Positions 1 through 9,915 of a DNA stretch of 64,000 nt are shown piece by piece. Source of the DNA: Kapaibacterium sp044224925 (lineage in GTDB: Bacteria > Bacteroidota > Ignavibacteria > Kapaibacteriales > Kapaibacteriaceae); NCBI GenBank assembly GCA_044224925.1, contig JBGAJM010000001.1:558001-622000 (forward strand), read 5' to 3'. The notes beneath the pieces were generated by a model. The model was not told where the DNA came from. It made no database searches and was given only the letters and a program-made list of their open reading frames with translations. Both the position numbers and the translations under genes were made by a program. Position 1 is the stretch's first letter. The number at the start of each line of letters is the position of its first letter.

Positions 1-1875
1 AAGCTTGGGTCTGCCGAATGGGAACGCAAGAAGGCAAAGGCCAAGAAGCATCTCAAGGACATTGCTCGCGACCTCATCAAGCTGTACGCAAAACGCAAAT
101 CACAGCCTGGCTTTGCCTTCCCTGCCGACACGGTCTGGCAGAAAGAGTTCGAAGCTTCCTTCCAGTATGAGGACACGCCCGACCAGGCACGGTCGACGGC
201 CGAAGTGAAGACCGACATGGAACAGGCAACGCCAATGGACCGATTGGTCTGCGGCGACGTGGGCTTCGGAAAAACGGAGATCGCCATTCGTGCCGCATTC
301 AAAGCCGCCCAGGCCGGCAAGCAGGTTGCTGTGCTCGTACCGACCACGATCCTTGCACAACAGCATTTCGTGACATTCCACGACCGACTCCATCGCTATC
401 CCGTTCGCATCGAGGTGCTGTCGCGATTCCGTTCCAAGGCCGAACAAAAAGTGATCATTGAGAAGCTGGCCACGGGCGACGTCGACATTGTGATCGGCAC
501 GCACCGTCTGCTCAGCAAGGATGTGCAGTTCAAGCAGCTCGGTCTGCTCGTGATCGACGAAGAACAACGATTCGGTGTGGCGGCAAAGGAAAAGCTCCGC
601 GCCATTCGAGCGAGCATCGACACGCTCACGCTCACGGCAACACCGATCCCGCGAACCCTGAACTTCTCGTTGATGGGCGCACGAGATCTGAGCGTGATCG
701 AAACACCGCCACGGAACCGACTGCCCATCCGCACCGAGATCCTGCAATGGGACGACGATGTGTTGCGAGAGGCGCTCATGCTCGAATTGGAACGCGGAGG
801 CCAGGCCTTCGTTGTGACCGATCGCATCGGCGACATGGAAAAGCTTCTGATGCGCATCAAGATGCTCGTGCCATCGCTTCGCATTGCCATCGCGCATGGA
901 CAGATGGAGACCGAGCAGCTCGAGAACGTGATGGAGGGATTCCTCGAACGCACGTTCGATGTATTGATCGCAACGAAGATCATCGAGTCAGGTCTCGACA
1001 TTCCGAACGCCAACACGATGATCGTCATCAACGCCGACAACTTCGGTCTGGCCGAGCTCTATCAGTTGCGAGGTCGCGTCGGTCGCTCCAACATTCAAGC
1101 CTATTGCTACCTCGTCATCCCGCCACCACACACCCTTACGCGCGTTGCGCTCCGTCGACTCCAGGCCCTCGAAGAGTTCACCGACCTTGGAAGCGGCTTC
1201 CAGCTTGCCATGCGCGATCTCGAGATCCGCGGCGCGGGGAATCTTCTGGGTGGTGAGCAGAGCGGTTTCATCGTGGAGATGGGATTCGAGTTGTATCAGA
1301 AGATCCTCGAAGAGGCCGTCACCGAGCTCCGACATGAAGAGTTCGCGCAACTCTTCGCCGGGACCAAGCATGCCCGTCCGTCGTTCATCAACGAAGACCT
1401 CGCTATCGAACTCGACAGCGATGCACTGCTTCCGAAGTCCTACATCCCCACCGATACGGATCGGTACGAGTTCTACCGCAAGCTCTACAACGCACATACG
1501 GAAGACGAGATCACGGCGGTCTTCGCAGAGATGCGCGATCGCTTTGGCGAACTCCCGCCAGAGGCCGATGCGCTCTTGTATGCTGTACGACTGCGGATCG
1601 CGGCGCTTCCCTTGGGTCTTGTGCGCGTGAATCTCAAGGACACGAAACTGCTCATGGAATTCCCGTCCGAAACCGACAAGGTCTACTACGAACAAGCCTT
1701 CCCTGCCCTCCTGCCCGTGATCACGTCGATGAAGAACGCTCGCTTCATTCAAAAGGAAAAGCGTCTCTTCGTGGAAGTACAGCTTGCGCGCGCATCGGAA
1801 GCACTGACGGTGCTGCAGGAGTTCGTGCGTGTGCTGAACGAACATGCCATCGCCACCGAGGAGAACGCTTCATGA
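1..1875 (+). CDS. mfd: Transcription-repair coupling factor Mfd, C-terminal part (5' end outside window)
   Basis: The frame is open from base 1, so the gene is cut at its 5' end and 624 C-terminal residues remain. Visible superfamily 2 helicase motifs are the Walker A segment GDVGFGKTEIA, the DEEQ box in VIDEEQRFG, TATPIPRTL, and the QLRGRVGRS arginine motif, with the TRG-type region GLDIPNANTMIVINADNFG between them. The last 150-200 residues match the TRCF C-terminal domain that masks UvrA binding. Mfd is known to push stalled RNA polymerase off DNA and recruit UvrAB for transcription-coupled repair. RecG shares the helicase motifs but not this C-terminal domain. The stop overlaps the tsaB start (ATGA), so the two are translationally coupled. 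The N-terminal UvrB-like and polymerase-interacting domains should lie upstream of the window. Confidence 0.97.
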   Translation, partial: KLGSAEWERKKAKAKKHLKDIARDLIKLYAKRKSQPGFAFPADTVWQKEFEASFQYEDTPDQARSTAEVKTDMEQATPMDRLVCGDVGFGKTEIAIRAAFKAAQAGKQVAVLVPTTILAQQHFVTFHDRLHRYPVRIEVLSRFRSKAEQKVIIEKLATGDVDIVIGTHRLLSKDVQFKQLGLLVIDEEQRFGVAAKEKLRAIRASIDTLTLTATPIPRTLNFSLMGARDLSVIETPPRNRLPIRTEILQWDDDVLREALMLELERGGQAFVVTDRIGDMEKLLMRIKMLVPSLRIAIAHGQMETEQLENVMEGFLERTFDVLIATKIIESGLDIPNANTMIVINADNFGLAELYQLRGRVGRSNIQAYCYLVIPPPHTLTRVALRRLQALEEFTDLGSGFQLAMRDLEIRGAGNLLGGEQSGFIVEMGFELYQKILEEAVTELRHEEFAQLFAGTKHARPSFINEDLAIELDSDALLPKSYIPTDTDRYEFYRKLYNAHTEDEITAVFAEMRDRFGELPPEADALLYAVRLRIAALPLGLVRVNLKDTKLLMEFPSETDKVYYEQAFPALLPVITSMKNARFIQKEKRLFVEVQLARASEALTVLQEFVRVLNEHAIATEENAS

Positions 1876-2522
1876 GTCTCATCCTTGCCATCGAGACCAC
1901 GGGCTCCACGTGCGGCGTTGCCATCTCCAATGGAACAGCGTTGCTCGGAGAGTTCTCGCTGTTCGCTCCGCACCTGCACGATGCCATGCTGGCAACGAAC
2001 GTGCAGCATCTTCTCGATGCCGTTGCCTCCACACTTGACGATGTGACTGTTTGCGCTCTTTCGTCCGGACCTGGCTCCTTCACCGGTCTTCGCATCGGCA
2101 TGGCCTTCGCAAAAGGTCTATGCTTCGATGGTCGGATCCGCTTCGTGGCCGTGCCCACACTGGAGGCATGTGCAAGCGCAGCGCAAGAGGTGGCAAAGGC
2201 GGCAGGGAGCACGGAGATCCTGTCGGTGGTGGCCTCGCATCGCGATCTCTACTACGTGCAGACCTTCGATCTCAACGTGCGACCATTGCACGATGTGGAA
2301 CTCATCACGACGGACAACGTCGCCGCACGCATCTCAGAACGGACCATGCTGAGCGGACCCGGAGCACCTGCCTTCTCCCCTGCCGCCATATCAGGCCTTA
2401 CCCGACTGAGTCCGCGCTTCGTGATGCGTGCCGCCATGGAACGCATCAAAGGCGGACGATTCGATGATGTCCTGTCGGCCATCCCTGACTACGAACAAGA
2501 ATTCATTCCACGCGGATATTGA
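1872..2522 (+). CDS. tsaB: tRNA N6-threonylcarbamoyladenosine biosynthesis protein TsaB
   Basis: The 216-residue protein has the ASKHA-fold N-terminus of TsaB (SLILAIETTGSTCGVAI) and the conserved stretch LSSGPGSFTGLRIGMAFAKG near residues 65-85. TsaB is the non-catalytic partner of TsaD in the complex that makes t6A at position 37 of ANN-decoding tRNAs. Its length is normal for the family; the longer TsaD carries metal-binding histidines that are absent here. The start is fixed by the ATGA overlap with mfd and by GGAG about 8 bases upstream. purB follows after 21 bases, so mfd-tsaB-purB is probably one transcript. Confidence 0.95.
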   Translation: MSLILAIETTGSTCGVAISNGTALLGEFSLFAPHLHDAMLATNVQHLLDAVASTLDDVTVCALSSGPGSFTGLRIGMAFAKGLCFDGRIRFVAVPTLEACASAAQEVAKAAGSTEILSVVASHRDLYYVQTFDLNVRPLHDVELITTDNVAARISERTMLSGPGAPAFSPAAISGLTRLSPRFVMRAAMERIKGGRFDDVLSAIPDYEQEFIPRGY

Positions 2523-2543
2523 CCACTACAACACCGAACCACA

Positions 2544-3836
2544 ATGATCGAACGATACACGCGACCCGAAATGGGAGCGATCTGGAGCGACGAGAACCGA
2601 TTTGGCATTTGGCTGGAGATCGAGATCCTCGCCTGTGAGGCACAGGCAAACCTTGGCGTGATCCCCGTCGAGGCCGTGCGCGAGATCCGCGAGAAGGCGC
2701 GCTTCGACGTGAAGCGCATTCTCGAGATCGAAGAAGTGACGAAGCACGACGTGATCGCCTTCACCACGAACGTTGCTGAATATGTTGGTCCGGCATCGCG
2801 CTTCATCCATATGGGCATGACGTCGAGCGATGTGCTCGATACCTGCTTGGCCGTCCAGCTCAAGCAGGCGGGCGAGTTGCTCATGAAGGACCTTGTGGCC
2901 CTACGCGACGTCCTCGCGCGACGTGCGCAGGAATTCAAGTACACCATTTGCATCGGTCGTACGCACGGCATCCATGCAGAGCCTGTGACGTTCGGTCTCA
3001 AGCTTGCGCTGTGGTATGAAGAGTGCAAGCGCAACATCGACCGTCTACAGCATGCCATTGACGGGATCGCCTTTGGGATGATCTCGGGTGCTGTTGGAAC
3101 GTTCGAACATCTCTCTCCGGCGGTTGAAGAATACGTCTGCGAAAAGCTTGGTCTGAAGCCTGCGCCGGTGAGCACGCAAGTGATGCAGCGCGATCGGCAT
3201 GCAGAGTACCTGACGACGCTTGCCATCGTTGGTTCGTCGCTTGAGAAGATCGCCATCGAGATCCGTCACCTGCAGCGGACCGAAGTTCGTGAGGCGGAAG
3301 AGTACTTCTCGCCCGGACAGAAGGGATCGTCTGCAATGCCGCACAAGCGCAATCCGATCATCAGTGAGCGTCTCTGCGGTCTTGCGCGTTTGCTGCGCGG
3401 CAATGCCATGACGGCCATCGAGAACAATGCCCTGTGGCATGAGCGCGATATCTCGCATTCGAGTGTGGAGCGTGTGATCTGTCCGGACTCCACCATCACA
3501 TTGCACTACATGCTCTATCTGGCCGTGGGCATGATGGAGAAGCTCCTCGTCTATCCCGAGAACATGAAGAAGAACTTCGAGATCACGCATGGTCTGCCAT
3601 TCTCGCAAACGGTGATGCTCGAACTCGTACGCAAGGGAATGACGCGTGAAGAGGCCTACGCACTCGTGCAGCGCAATGCGATGAAGACATGGGAGACAAA
3701 GACGCCGTTGCGGACGATGCTCTCGACAGATGCCGACGTGACCGCTCGACTTTCGGATGATGAGCTCGATGCCTTGTTCGATGGCAGTAGAATGGGAAAG
3801 AATGTCGACGTCATTTTCAAACGCTGCGGATTATGA
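2544..3836 (+). CDS. purB: Adenylosuccinate lyase
   Basis: The 430-residue protein carries the fumarase/aspartase superfamily signature GSSAMPHKRNP near residue 265, with the earlier conserved region GMTSSDVLDT near residue 90 and the histidine-containing GRTHGIHAEP near residue 138. The closest family is the short PurB type of about 430 residues. It cleaves SAICAR and adenylosuccinate in purine synthesis, releasing fumarate. No clear Shine-Dalgarno precedes the ATG in the 21-base gap after tsaB. Its stop overlaps the next start by ATGA. Confidence 0.97.
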   Translation: MIERYTRPEMGAIWSDENRFGIWLEIEILACEAQANLGVIPVEAVREIREKARFDVKRILEIEEVTKHDVIAFTTNVAEYVGPASRFIHMGMTSSDVLDTCLAVQLKQAGELLMKDLVALRDVLARRAQEFKYTICIGRTHGIHAEPVTFGLKLALWYEECKRNIDRLQHAIDGIAFGMISGAVGTFEHLSPAVEEYVCEKLGLKPAPVSTQVMQRDRHAEYLTTLAIVGSSLEKIAIEIRHLQRTEVREAEEYFSPGQKGSSAMPHKRNPIISERLCGLARLLRGNAMTAIENNALWHERDISHSSVERVICPDSTITLHYMLYLAVGMMEKLLVYPENMKKNFEITHGLPFSQTVMLELVRKGMTREEAYALVQRNAMKTWETKTPLRTMLSTDADVTARLSDDELDALFDGSRMGKNVDVIFKRCGL

Positions 3837-5395
3837 ACACCAGAACAACGCTCCTCGGTCTCGTGATCATTGCCGCACTGTTCTCCTATGCGGCTACAAC
3901 CGATGATGCAGCATCGCAGCGAGCGACGGAGCAGCGCACCGGCGGCGCCGACAGTACCGAGCTATCGCCAAAACAATTGGCAACGCAGTACTGCCAAACG
4001 TGTCACGTACTTCCCGATCCATCGGTCCTCGACAAGTCCACCTGGATCCAGGCCGTCTTCCCCACCATGCGCACGGTCATGGGGCTGGACTCGCTCTCAG
4101 CAGATGCGCTCGCAGCGCTCGATCCGAGTGTGCGACATATCTACAATCGCCCGGCGCTGATGTCGGAGGACACCTGGTTCAAGATCGCGAACTACTACAT
4201 TGAGAACGCACCGGCCACGCTCTCGAATGCACCACGACCTCCGATCGGACCGGAGACGCCACAGTTCGAGGCCAAACCAGCACCGTGGCGAGCACTCACA
4301 CCGCTGTTCACGCATGTTCGGCTCGACCCGGCGCTTCACGCCATCATTCTCGGTGATGCAAGTCAGAACCGTTTGGTGGTGTGCGACGAAAATGGCGAAC
4401 GTAAGGCGCTTCTTCCCATGCAGGGACCACCATCATGTGTGGTGATCGACGGTGGTCAATGGTATTCCACCGACATGGCCAATCTACTCCCGCATGATTC
4501 TGCGGCCGGAGGGTTGTATCGGTTCACGTGGAACAAGGACTCGACGGCGAAGACCGAACGCCTCCTCGACTCCTTGCGTCGGCCCGTACACCTGAATCTG
4601 TGCGACCTGAATGGCGACGGCAAGAAGGAATTCCTCATCAGTGAATATGGGAATCTCCTCGGTCGGCTCGGCTACTACGAACTCCTTCCGAAAGGCAAGC
4701 ACAAGTACACGCTCCTACTCGAACAGCCAGGGACGATCCGCACGATCGTCACAGACCTGAACAAGGACGGACGACCCGACGTGATCGCCCTAACAGCGCA
4801 GGCGCGTGAAGGACTGCTTGGCTTCATCAACAAGGGAAAGGGTCGATTCGAGAAACGTGAGCTGATCACCGTACATCCGGCATTCGGTTCGTCGTTTTTC
4901 AACATCCTCGACTATAACAACGACGGGCACTTGGACATCGTTCTTACCAACGGTGATAACGGCGATTACAGGAGTCCGCCCTATAAGCCCTATCACGGCG
5001 TACACATCTTCCTTGGTGACGGGAACATGCATTTCAAAGAATCGGTGTTCCTGCCGGTGAACGGATGCTATGGTGCTGTGGTGAACGACTTCGACCTTGA
5101 TGGTGATCTCGACGTAGTTTCGTTGGCCTACTTTGCCGACTTCTCTTCGACACCGGAAGAGGCGATGATGTATTGGGAGCATCGCGCGGACGGGACCTTC
5201 ATGCCAAGCAGAATGGCCAAGTTCAATGCAGGACGATGGCTCGTCTTCGATGCAGCGGACTTCGATCACGATGGCGACATGGATGTGATCGTTGCCAACA
5301 CGGCCTACGGTCCGGGCAACGTACCGGGCGCCATGCAAGACGCCTGGGTGATCGCGGGCGTCCCCTTCGTCTACTATCGGAACACAGCACGCTGA
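3833..5395 (+). CDS. Exported FG-GAP/VCBS repeat protein with a single c-type haem motif
   Basis: The 520-residue protein begins with a hydrophobic signal segment (LLGLVIIAALFSYAAT). A CQTCH motif at residues 54-58 is a typical c-type haem attachment site, in a short cytochrome-like segment reaching about residue 125. The rest is a beta-propeller-like region with at least five calcium-binding FG-GAP/VCBS loops: DLNGDGKKE, DLNKDGRPD, DYNNDGHLD, DFDLDGDLD and DFDHDGDMD. The haem motif suggests periplasmic or extracellular redox or scaffold use, but the partner is unknown. The start overlaps the purB stop by four bases. It ends directly against a convergent gene with no terminator hairpin visible. 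I know of similar haem/FG-GAP proteins in Bacteroidota but not of a defined function. Confidence 0.85.
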   Translation: MNTRTTLLGLVIIAALFSYAATTDDAASQRATEQRTGGADSTELSPKQLATQYCQTCHVLPDPSVLDKSTWIQAVFPTMRTVMGLDSLSADALAALDPSVRHIYNRPALMSEDTWFKIANYYIENAPATLSNAPRPPIGPETPQFEAKPAPWRALTPLFTHVRLDPALHAIILGDASQNRLVVCDENGERKALLPMQGPPSCVVIDGGQWYSTDMANLLPHDSAAGGLYRFTWNKDSTAKTERLLDSLRRPVHLNLCDLNGDGKKEFLISEYGNLLGRLGYYELLPKGKHKYTLLLEQPGTIRTIVTDLNKDGRPDVIALTAQAREGLLGFINKGKGRFEKRELITVHPAFGSSFFNILDYNNDGHLDIVLTNGDNGDYRSPPYKPYHGVHIFLGDGNMHFKESVFLPVNGCYGAVVNDFDLDGDLDVVSLAYFADFSSTPEEAMMYWEHRADGTFMPSRMAKFNAGRWLVFDAADFDHDGDMDVIVANTAYGPGNVPGAMQDAWVIAGVPFVYYRNTAR

Positions 5396-7573
5396 TCATG
5401 GGATGTCGAACCACGGAACGATCAGGTCGCGATCGTCGATCGTGAGCACTATCCATCCGTAGAATGACGACGTGCCGCAGAAAAGGTCAGCGATCAGGAG
5501 TTCACATGGCGCATTCGTCATGATGCTCTGTGGATACTCTCGGCCGGCAACATCATAGGCACGCACTGTTACCTGTCGCGACGGCGTCCCATCGATCGCA
5601 AGGATCTTCCCCCGTCGTTGCACGTTCGGTCCGGCGGACGGATCGAACAGTCGTGGCCCGGCCTCCATACAGACCTCCAGCGAGCAGATACCGAACCTGC
5701 CAAGGCGTGGAACCACACGTGCGTCGTCGACGGTGAACGAGTCGATCGTGATCATGCTCCGTTCGTCATCTCCCAATGTGACCGTCATCGGAATGCGGAG
5801 CACCGTGTCTGTCATCCCATCATAGGTCGGCACTTGCATCCACATCCATCTCCACGCGCGTGAGAGGTGTGAACCGATCGACGCGGCATTCTGCGGGATC
5901 AGAACCGAGGCACGGGTCATCAATCGAAATCGAATGTTCGCGGAATACCGGATGCTATCACGCGTCGATACACGGATCACAACGTCGACGCTGTCGCCAG
6001 GACGTCCACGTACATCTTCGATGCGAAACCCCACATCACTGGTAGGCTCTGCACACGATGTCGTGTCGACGCGGATCGTATCGCGAAACACACATCCATC
6101 ATTGGTCATGATGGCGCAGATCACCTGATTCCGTTTCTTCGACGGGACGATCTCGATCTCCGGAGCATTCGAGGGTTGCAGTGAATCGTTCACCCACCAT
6201 TCGTACTGCGCACCACCCGTCGCGCGCACAATGGTCCTGGACCGACCGCAGACCGATGTGTCGGGCGTGACGATGCGAGGTACGAGGAAGATCGACGTCG
6301 ACATCGGTCGTTCGACAGCTGGCAACAGAATCCCATCCGCACCGGACGTAGCACCATGATGCACATCATTCGAGCACGCGGCATCGCGCGCCGCACCTGC
6401 CGATCCACCGATGACCGATGCGTCAACGGGGATCGATGTGATCACCCGTCCACCACCACCTCCACCACCAGGCGCATAGCATCCATTCGTTCCGTTGTTC
6501 TCGCCGCCATCACCACCGTTGACCATACAATGCGCAGAGCCCACGATGGTGGTTGCGGAGACATAGATCGAACCACCGGCTCCACCGCCACCGGCTCCGT
6601 CCTCCAATGCATCCCGCGCTGTTGCGCCTCGTGCATCGAGAACAACACCACTGTCGACGATCACGACCGATGCAAGGACGACGATGATGCCACCACCGGC
6701 TGCACCCGCAGATCCTTTGAAGTCGTTCTGATGTCCTCCTCCGCCACCGCCCCCAAGCGAGAGTCGACGTGCATCGCCCGTTGCCACGCCGTGTCCGCCA
6801 CGTCCACGCACATCGGTTGGCAACAACGTCGACGGCTGCGTCCCGCCCATGCCGCCATTCCCACCATTCGCGCCTCCGCCTCCTCCTCCATTCCGAGCGT
6901 TGCCTCCCCCACCGCCATTGACCCATGGTGAGCGACCGGCACCAAATGCACGGAGTGTCGTGGCACTGCCTTCTCCTTTGCGACCTCCGAGTCCAGCATC
7001 GTCGCGTGACACCCAACTTGTCTCTGCCGTATCGAGTGTGTTGAGACTGACGGCACCACCGCGATATCCCATGCCGCTTGCATCGAGTGATGCATGCAGT
7101 CGAAGTGTGTCGTCGCATTCGAGAGCGATCACACCGCCGGACGAGCCATTCCATGATTGCGCCGTCACAGGTCCGATCACGTCCGCCGACGTCGATCGCG
7201 CCACCTTGATCAACTGCACGCCATCGGTTGCGGAGTACCGATGGATCGGACGATGTGTGAGACGGATCGTTCCGCCCATCACCGTATCGACCGTACACAG
7301 TTCCCACATCCCTGCGTTGGCAACATCATTGATCGCTCCCGTGCGTTCGGTGCGTGATGTGTCAACGCGCACCCCCTTCATCTGCAGCAGCATGATCCGA
7401 TCGTACTTCTTCAGCCAACTCACCGGCGAGATCCGCACCGTGTTCCGACAGGTGTCGAAGGAGATCACAGGCGCATACTGATTGATGCGACCTCGAAGAT
7501 CGGTGCCACGCGCAACAGCAACGCCGGTTAGAATGGTGAAGCCGAGCACGAGAATGGTCGATGTTGTTCTCAT
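5396..7573 (-). CDS. Exported glycine-rich surface protein
   Basis: The start at 7573 is chosen because it forms an ATGA overlap with the upstream gene and opens a clear signal peptide (MRTTSTILVLGFTILTGVAV), giving 725 residues. Residues about 180-400 are very rich in glycine, with runs such as GGGGGNARNGGGGGGANGG interrupted by short hydrophobic beta strands, like glycine-rich adhesin-type proteins. The region after residue 430 has Ig-like strands (TGGAQYEWWVNDS). The last 90 residues contain VTVRAYDVAGREYPQS followed by hydrophobic strands, resembling a degenerate T9SS C-terminal domain. It is the last gene of a four-gene cluster. The substrate or partner is unknown and a cell-surface structural role is inferred. 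Confidence 0.75.
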   Translation of the reverse strand: MRTTSTILVLGFTILTGVAVARGTDLRGRINQYAPVISFDTCRNTVRISPVSWLKKYDRIMLLQMKGVRVDTSRTERTGAINDVANAGMWELCTVDTVMGGTIRLTHRPIHRYSATDGVQLIKVARSTSADVIGPVTAQSWNGSSGGVIALECDDTLRLHASLDASGMGYRGGAVSLNTLDTAETSWVSRDDAGLGGRKGEGSATTLRAFGAGRSPWVNGGGGGNARNGGGGGGANGGNGGMGGTQPSTLLPTDVRGRGGHGVATGDARRLSLGGGGGGGHQNDFKGSAGAAGGGIIVVLASVVIVDSGVVLDARGATARDALEDGAGGGGAGGSIYVSATTIVGSAHCMVNGGDGGENNGTNGCYAPGGGGGGGRVITSIPVDASVIGGSAGAARDAACSNDVHHGATSGADGILLPAVERPMSTSIFLVPRIVTPDTSVCGRSRTIVRATGGAQYEWWVNDSLQPSNAPEIEIVPSKKRNQVICAIMTNDGCVFRDTIRVDTTSCAEPTSDVGFRIEDVRGRPGDSVDVVIRVSTRDSIRYSANIRFRLMTRASVLIPQNAASIGSHLSRAWRWMWMQVPTYDGMTDTVLRIPMTVTLGDDERSMITIDSFTVDDARVVPRLGRFGICSLEVCMEAGPRLFDPSAGPNVQRRGKILAIDGTPSRQVTVRAYDVAGREYPQSIMTNAPCELLIADLFCGTSSFYGWIVLTIDDRDLIVPWFDIP

Positions 7574-8970
7574 AGTTGTTGCGCCACAATGATCCATCGT
7601 TGCCACGATGCATCGTACCAAAGGAGAAAGGTCCCATCATTCACAGTGGTGACGTCGTCGCCCGTCATCGACGTGATCCGATTGATCGGCTGCGAGCCAA
7701 TGCCCTCGTGCACAAGCGTGAGTGGAGCACCGCGATTCACGACGAGGAGGACTTTTCCGTCTGCCCCGCCACTGAATCCCGCGATCGCTGACCCCGGTGC
7801 GGTGCTCCACACTCGGATCACGCTGTAGGTACCGATATCCACGTCGTTGTGCACACCGGCAGCGAGATCGGGAAGTGTACTCCCACGCATCGAGAAAGTG
7901 CGTGTGGACATTCCTCCCGACGCACGTGCGTGATGCATGTAGGTCGTGGATGTATTACCGATCCCAAGTGCGTTCATCATCGTGGTCGATAATCCGGGCG
8001 GACGTTCATCATCGCTGCATCCAAGGATCACCGATGCTCCGCCACTTACGACGAGTCCAAAGCTGTTGGGAAGCGATGGTGCCACGAGATGGGCGGCGAT
8101 CGCTCCGTAGTTGCCGTTGGCCGACGTTGTCACTTCGCCATGCAAGGCCTCGACCAATCCAGCTTGCGATGTGGCCGTTGCTTCGGCGATCGCCTTGACG
8201 GCCATGCTCTGTGTTTGAGACCCACCGTTCCCGCCACGTGTCACAGTTCCAAGAACACCAACGATGTCGTCGGCAGCAGCAGCACTGTTCGAGGCTGCAT
8301 GCCCTCGTACGCCAACGCGTGCACGCAACGGCGGATCCGCATAGGCCGATGATTGCGAGCTGCCGATCAGAGCGGCGCCCAGCATGTTGGTGCGAAAGAA
8401 GCCACCAACATTGTCACTTCCCGACGTGGTCACGTCGATCCCACGGGACGGCGGAACGGTCCCGCCAATATCAAGCGCTGTAGCGGTTCCTGCTGACAGC
8501 GCGTTGTATCGGATCCCCGTTCCGCCCGTGATGTCGATCCCTGTTCCAAGCGTCGGACGCTGAGCGTCGGGAGGACCGCCCAAGCGTAGGCCGGTACCAG
8601 AGCCGTTCGACGCCGACTGGATGACAATTCCCGCGTGTTCTGTTCCACTTGCTCCAATGTTCTTCACCACGATTCCATTCGATGCCTGTGTGCCGATCAT
8701 GTCGACCATCAGTCCGTTGCCATTGTCCGCATCGATCGAGGCAATGCGCACGCGCTCGTTGAATGCAGCTCCTACGCCACTCCCAACCCCAAGTCGGAGT
8801 GGCAACTGCACATCACCGGCCGTACTCAATTGCATCGCCAACACTTGCGGATCGGCTCCGACAAGGAACTGCATGGGCTGTCGCGACCGCAGTGCGCGAG
8901 CCCCGAAGGACTGTCCGCTTGTTTGCACCACGCAACACACGATGGCGATATGAGCGACACACCATCTCAT
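7570..8970 (-). CDS. Exported tail-fibre-like repeat protein of unknown function
   Basis: The 466-residue protein starts with a signal peptide (MRWCVAHIAIVCCVVQTSG). The ATG at 8970 overlaps the previous TGA by one base; a GTG directly before it (8973) is an alternative start. The mature part is low in charge and rich in Gly, Ala, Ser, Thr and Asn, with repeated short strands (GIDITGGTGIRYN, ALDIGGTVPPSRGIDVTTSG). This resembles the beta-solenoid or collar region of the tail-fibre-like exported proteins common in Bacteroidota. The C-terminus ends WYDASWQRWIIVAQQL. Tight overlaps with both neighbours place it in the surface-protein operon. No enzymatic motif is visible. Confidence 0.7.
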   Translation of the reverse strand: MRWCVAHIAIVCCVVQTSGQSFGARALRSRQPMQFLVGADPQVLAMQLSTAGDVQLPLRLGVGSGVGAAFNERVRIASIDADNGNGLMVDMIGTQASNGIVVKNIGASGTEHAGIVIQSASNGSGTGLRLGGPPDAQRPTLGTGIDITGGTGIRYNALSAGTATALDIGGTVPPSRGIDVTTSGSDNVGGFFRTNMLGAALIGSSQSSAYADPPLRARVGVRGHAASNSAAAADDIVGVLGTVTRGGNGGSQTQSMAVKAIAEATATSQAGLVEALHGEVTTSANGNYGAIAAHLVAPSLPNSFGLVVSGGASVILGCSDDERPPGLSTTMMNALGIGNTSTTYMHHARASGGMSTRTFSMRGSTLPDLAAGVHNDVDIGTYSVIRVWSTAPGSAIAGFSGGADGKVLLVVNRGAPLTLVHEGIGSQPINRITSMTGDDVTTVNDGTFLLWYDASWQRWIIVAQQL

Positions 8971-9872
8971 CACATGCCCATGACGATCCAGAGCAGGCGC
9001 TCTGTTGGTCCCAATGTCGTAGATGTTTCGACGGTGATCGTGTTGGCCGTATCGTCGATGGCCGTGACGCTTGCGCTGATCGTGGTTCCCGGCGCATTCA
9101 TCACCGTTACAAGCACGACATCACCAAGCTTGATGTCATACGGTGTGGTGTTGATCACGTGAATGTGTTCGCCCGTCACCGGTGTATAGCGTCCCTTCCC
9201 GATGGCATTCGTTGGCGACGTCCACGTCATCACGCCTCCGGTGGTGGCCGTCATCACCTGTCCGTCCGCCGATGGAGGCGTTGCCGGCAAGGTATACGTG
9301 ATGTCGGTGGCCTGTGTCTGAGCCTTGAACGACGTTGTGTTCGATCCGTCCGCCGTTGGTTCCTGGAACTTCAAGAGCGATGCGCTTCCGGAATTCGAAA
9401 GGAGCACGTCACCTTGGATATCAAGGTTCGATTTCGGCGTTGTCGTTCCGATGCCCACGTATCCTTGCGTGGGACCGGCCGTGCCCACGATGCGCAATCG
9501 CTCTGCCGCATTGGCGGCAAGCACAAGGTCCTGCGTGTTGCTCGTTCCGATGTAATGCTGTCCGACCCCCGTCCCACCCGTCGTGATCGACGAACCCGAG
9601 AGCGACCAATACGGCATGCTCGTCCATCCAAGTGTTGCCGTGGTGCCGCTCACACTGGAGACCGTGAGTGCTTCTCCCTGTGCTCCGATCGTGGCCGGCA
9701 GCTCCATCTTGTAGCCCGTGACGCCCGTCGCCGGAAGCGTGAGCGACACCGTTGCCGGCTGTCCGTTCCGCAAGTTCAACGTGCCCGTCGTGGTGGACTG
9801 GGCCTTCGACAGTACGACCGCAGTGGCCGTCAATACCAACACTGTCCATGTTGTTCGCATGATCCTTTTCAT
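8970..9872 (-). CDS. Exported tail-fibre-like protein with GIGTTTP motif
   Basis: The 300-residue protein has a signal peptide (MRTTWTVLVLTATAVVLSKAQ). The start is supported by a strong GGAGGG ribosome site five to six bases upstream. The middle carries YVGIGTTTPKSNLDIQGDV, the GIGTxxP-xLDIxG signature of tail-fibre-like exported proteins widespread in Bacteroidota. The last 34 residues (IDDTANTITVETS...PTERLLWIVMGM) are clearly related to the end of the adjacent protein at 9916-10671. It overlaps the next gene downstream at TGATG. The function is not known; surface attachment or appendage assembly is a guess. Confidence 0.75.
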   Translation of the reverse strand: MKRIMRTTWTVLVLTATAVVLSKAQSTTTGTLNLRNGQPATVSLTLPATGVTGYKMELPATIGAQGEALTVSSVSGTTATLGWTSMPYWSLSGSSITTGGTGVGQHYIGTSNTQDLVLAANAAERLRIVGTAGPTQGYVGIGTTTPKSNLDIQGDVLLSNSGSASLLKFQEPTADGSNTTSFKAQTQATDITYTLPATPPSADGQVMTATTGGVMTWTSPTNAIGKGRYTPVTGEHIHVINTTPYDIKLGDVVLVTVMNAPGTTISASVTAIDDTANTITVETSTTLGPTERLLWIVMGM

Positions 9873-9915
9873 AGGATCCCTCCAAGTAAACCGTGAAAGA
9901 ATGAAAGTGAGTCTC

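Noticed and set aside
6430..6960. CRISPR-like or tandem-repeat DNA in the glycine-rich gene
   Set aside because: The repetitiveness comes from Gly codons (CCACC/TCC on the plus strand) of irregular length, with no constant unit or spacer.
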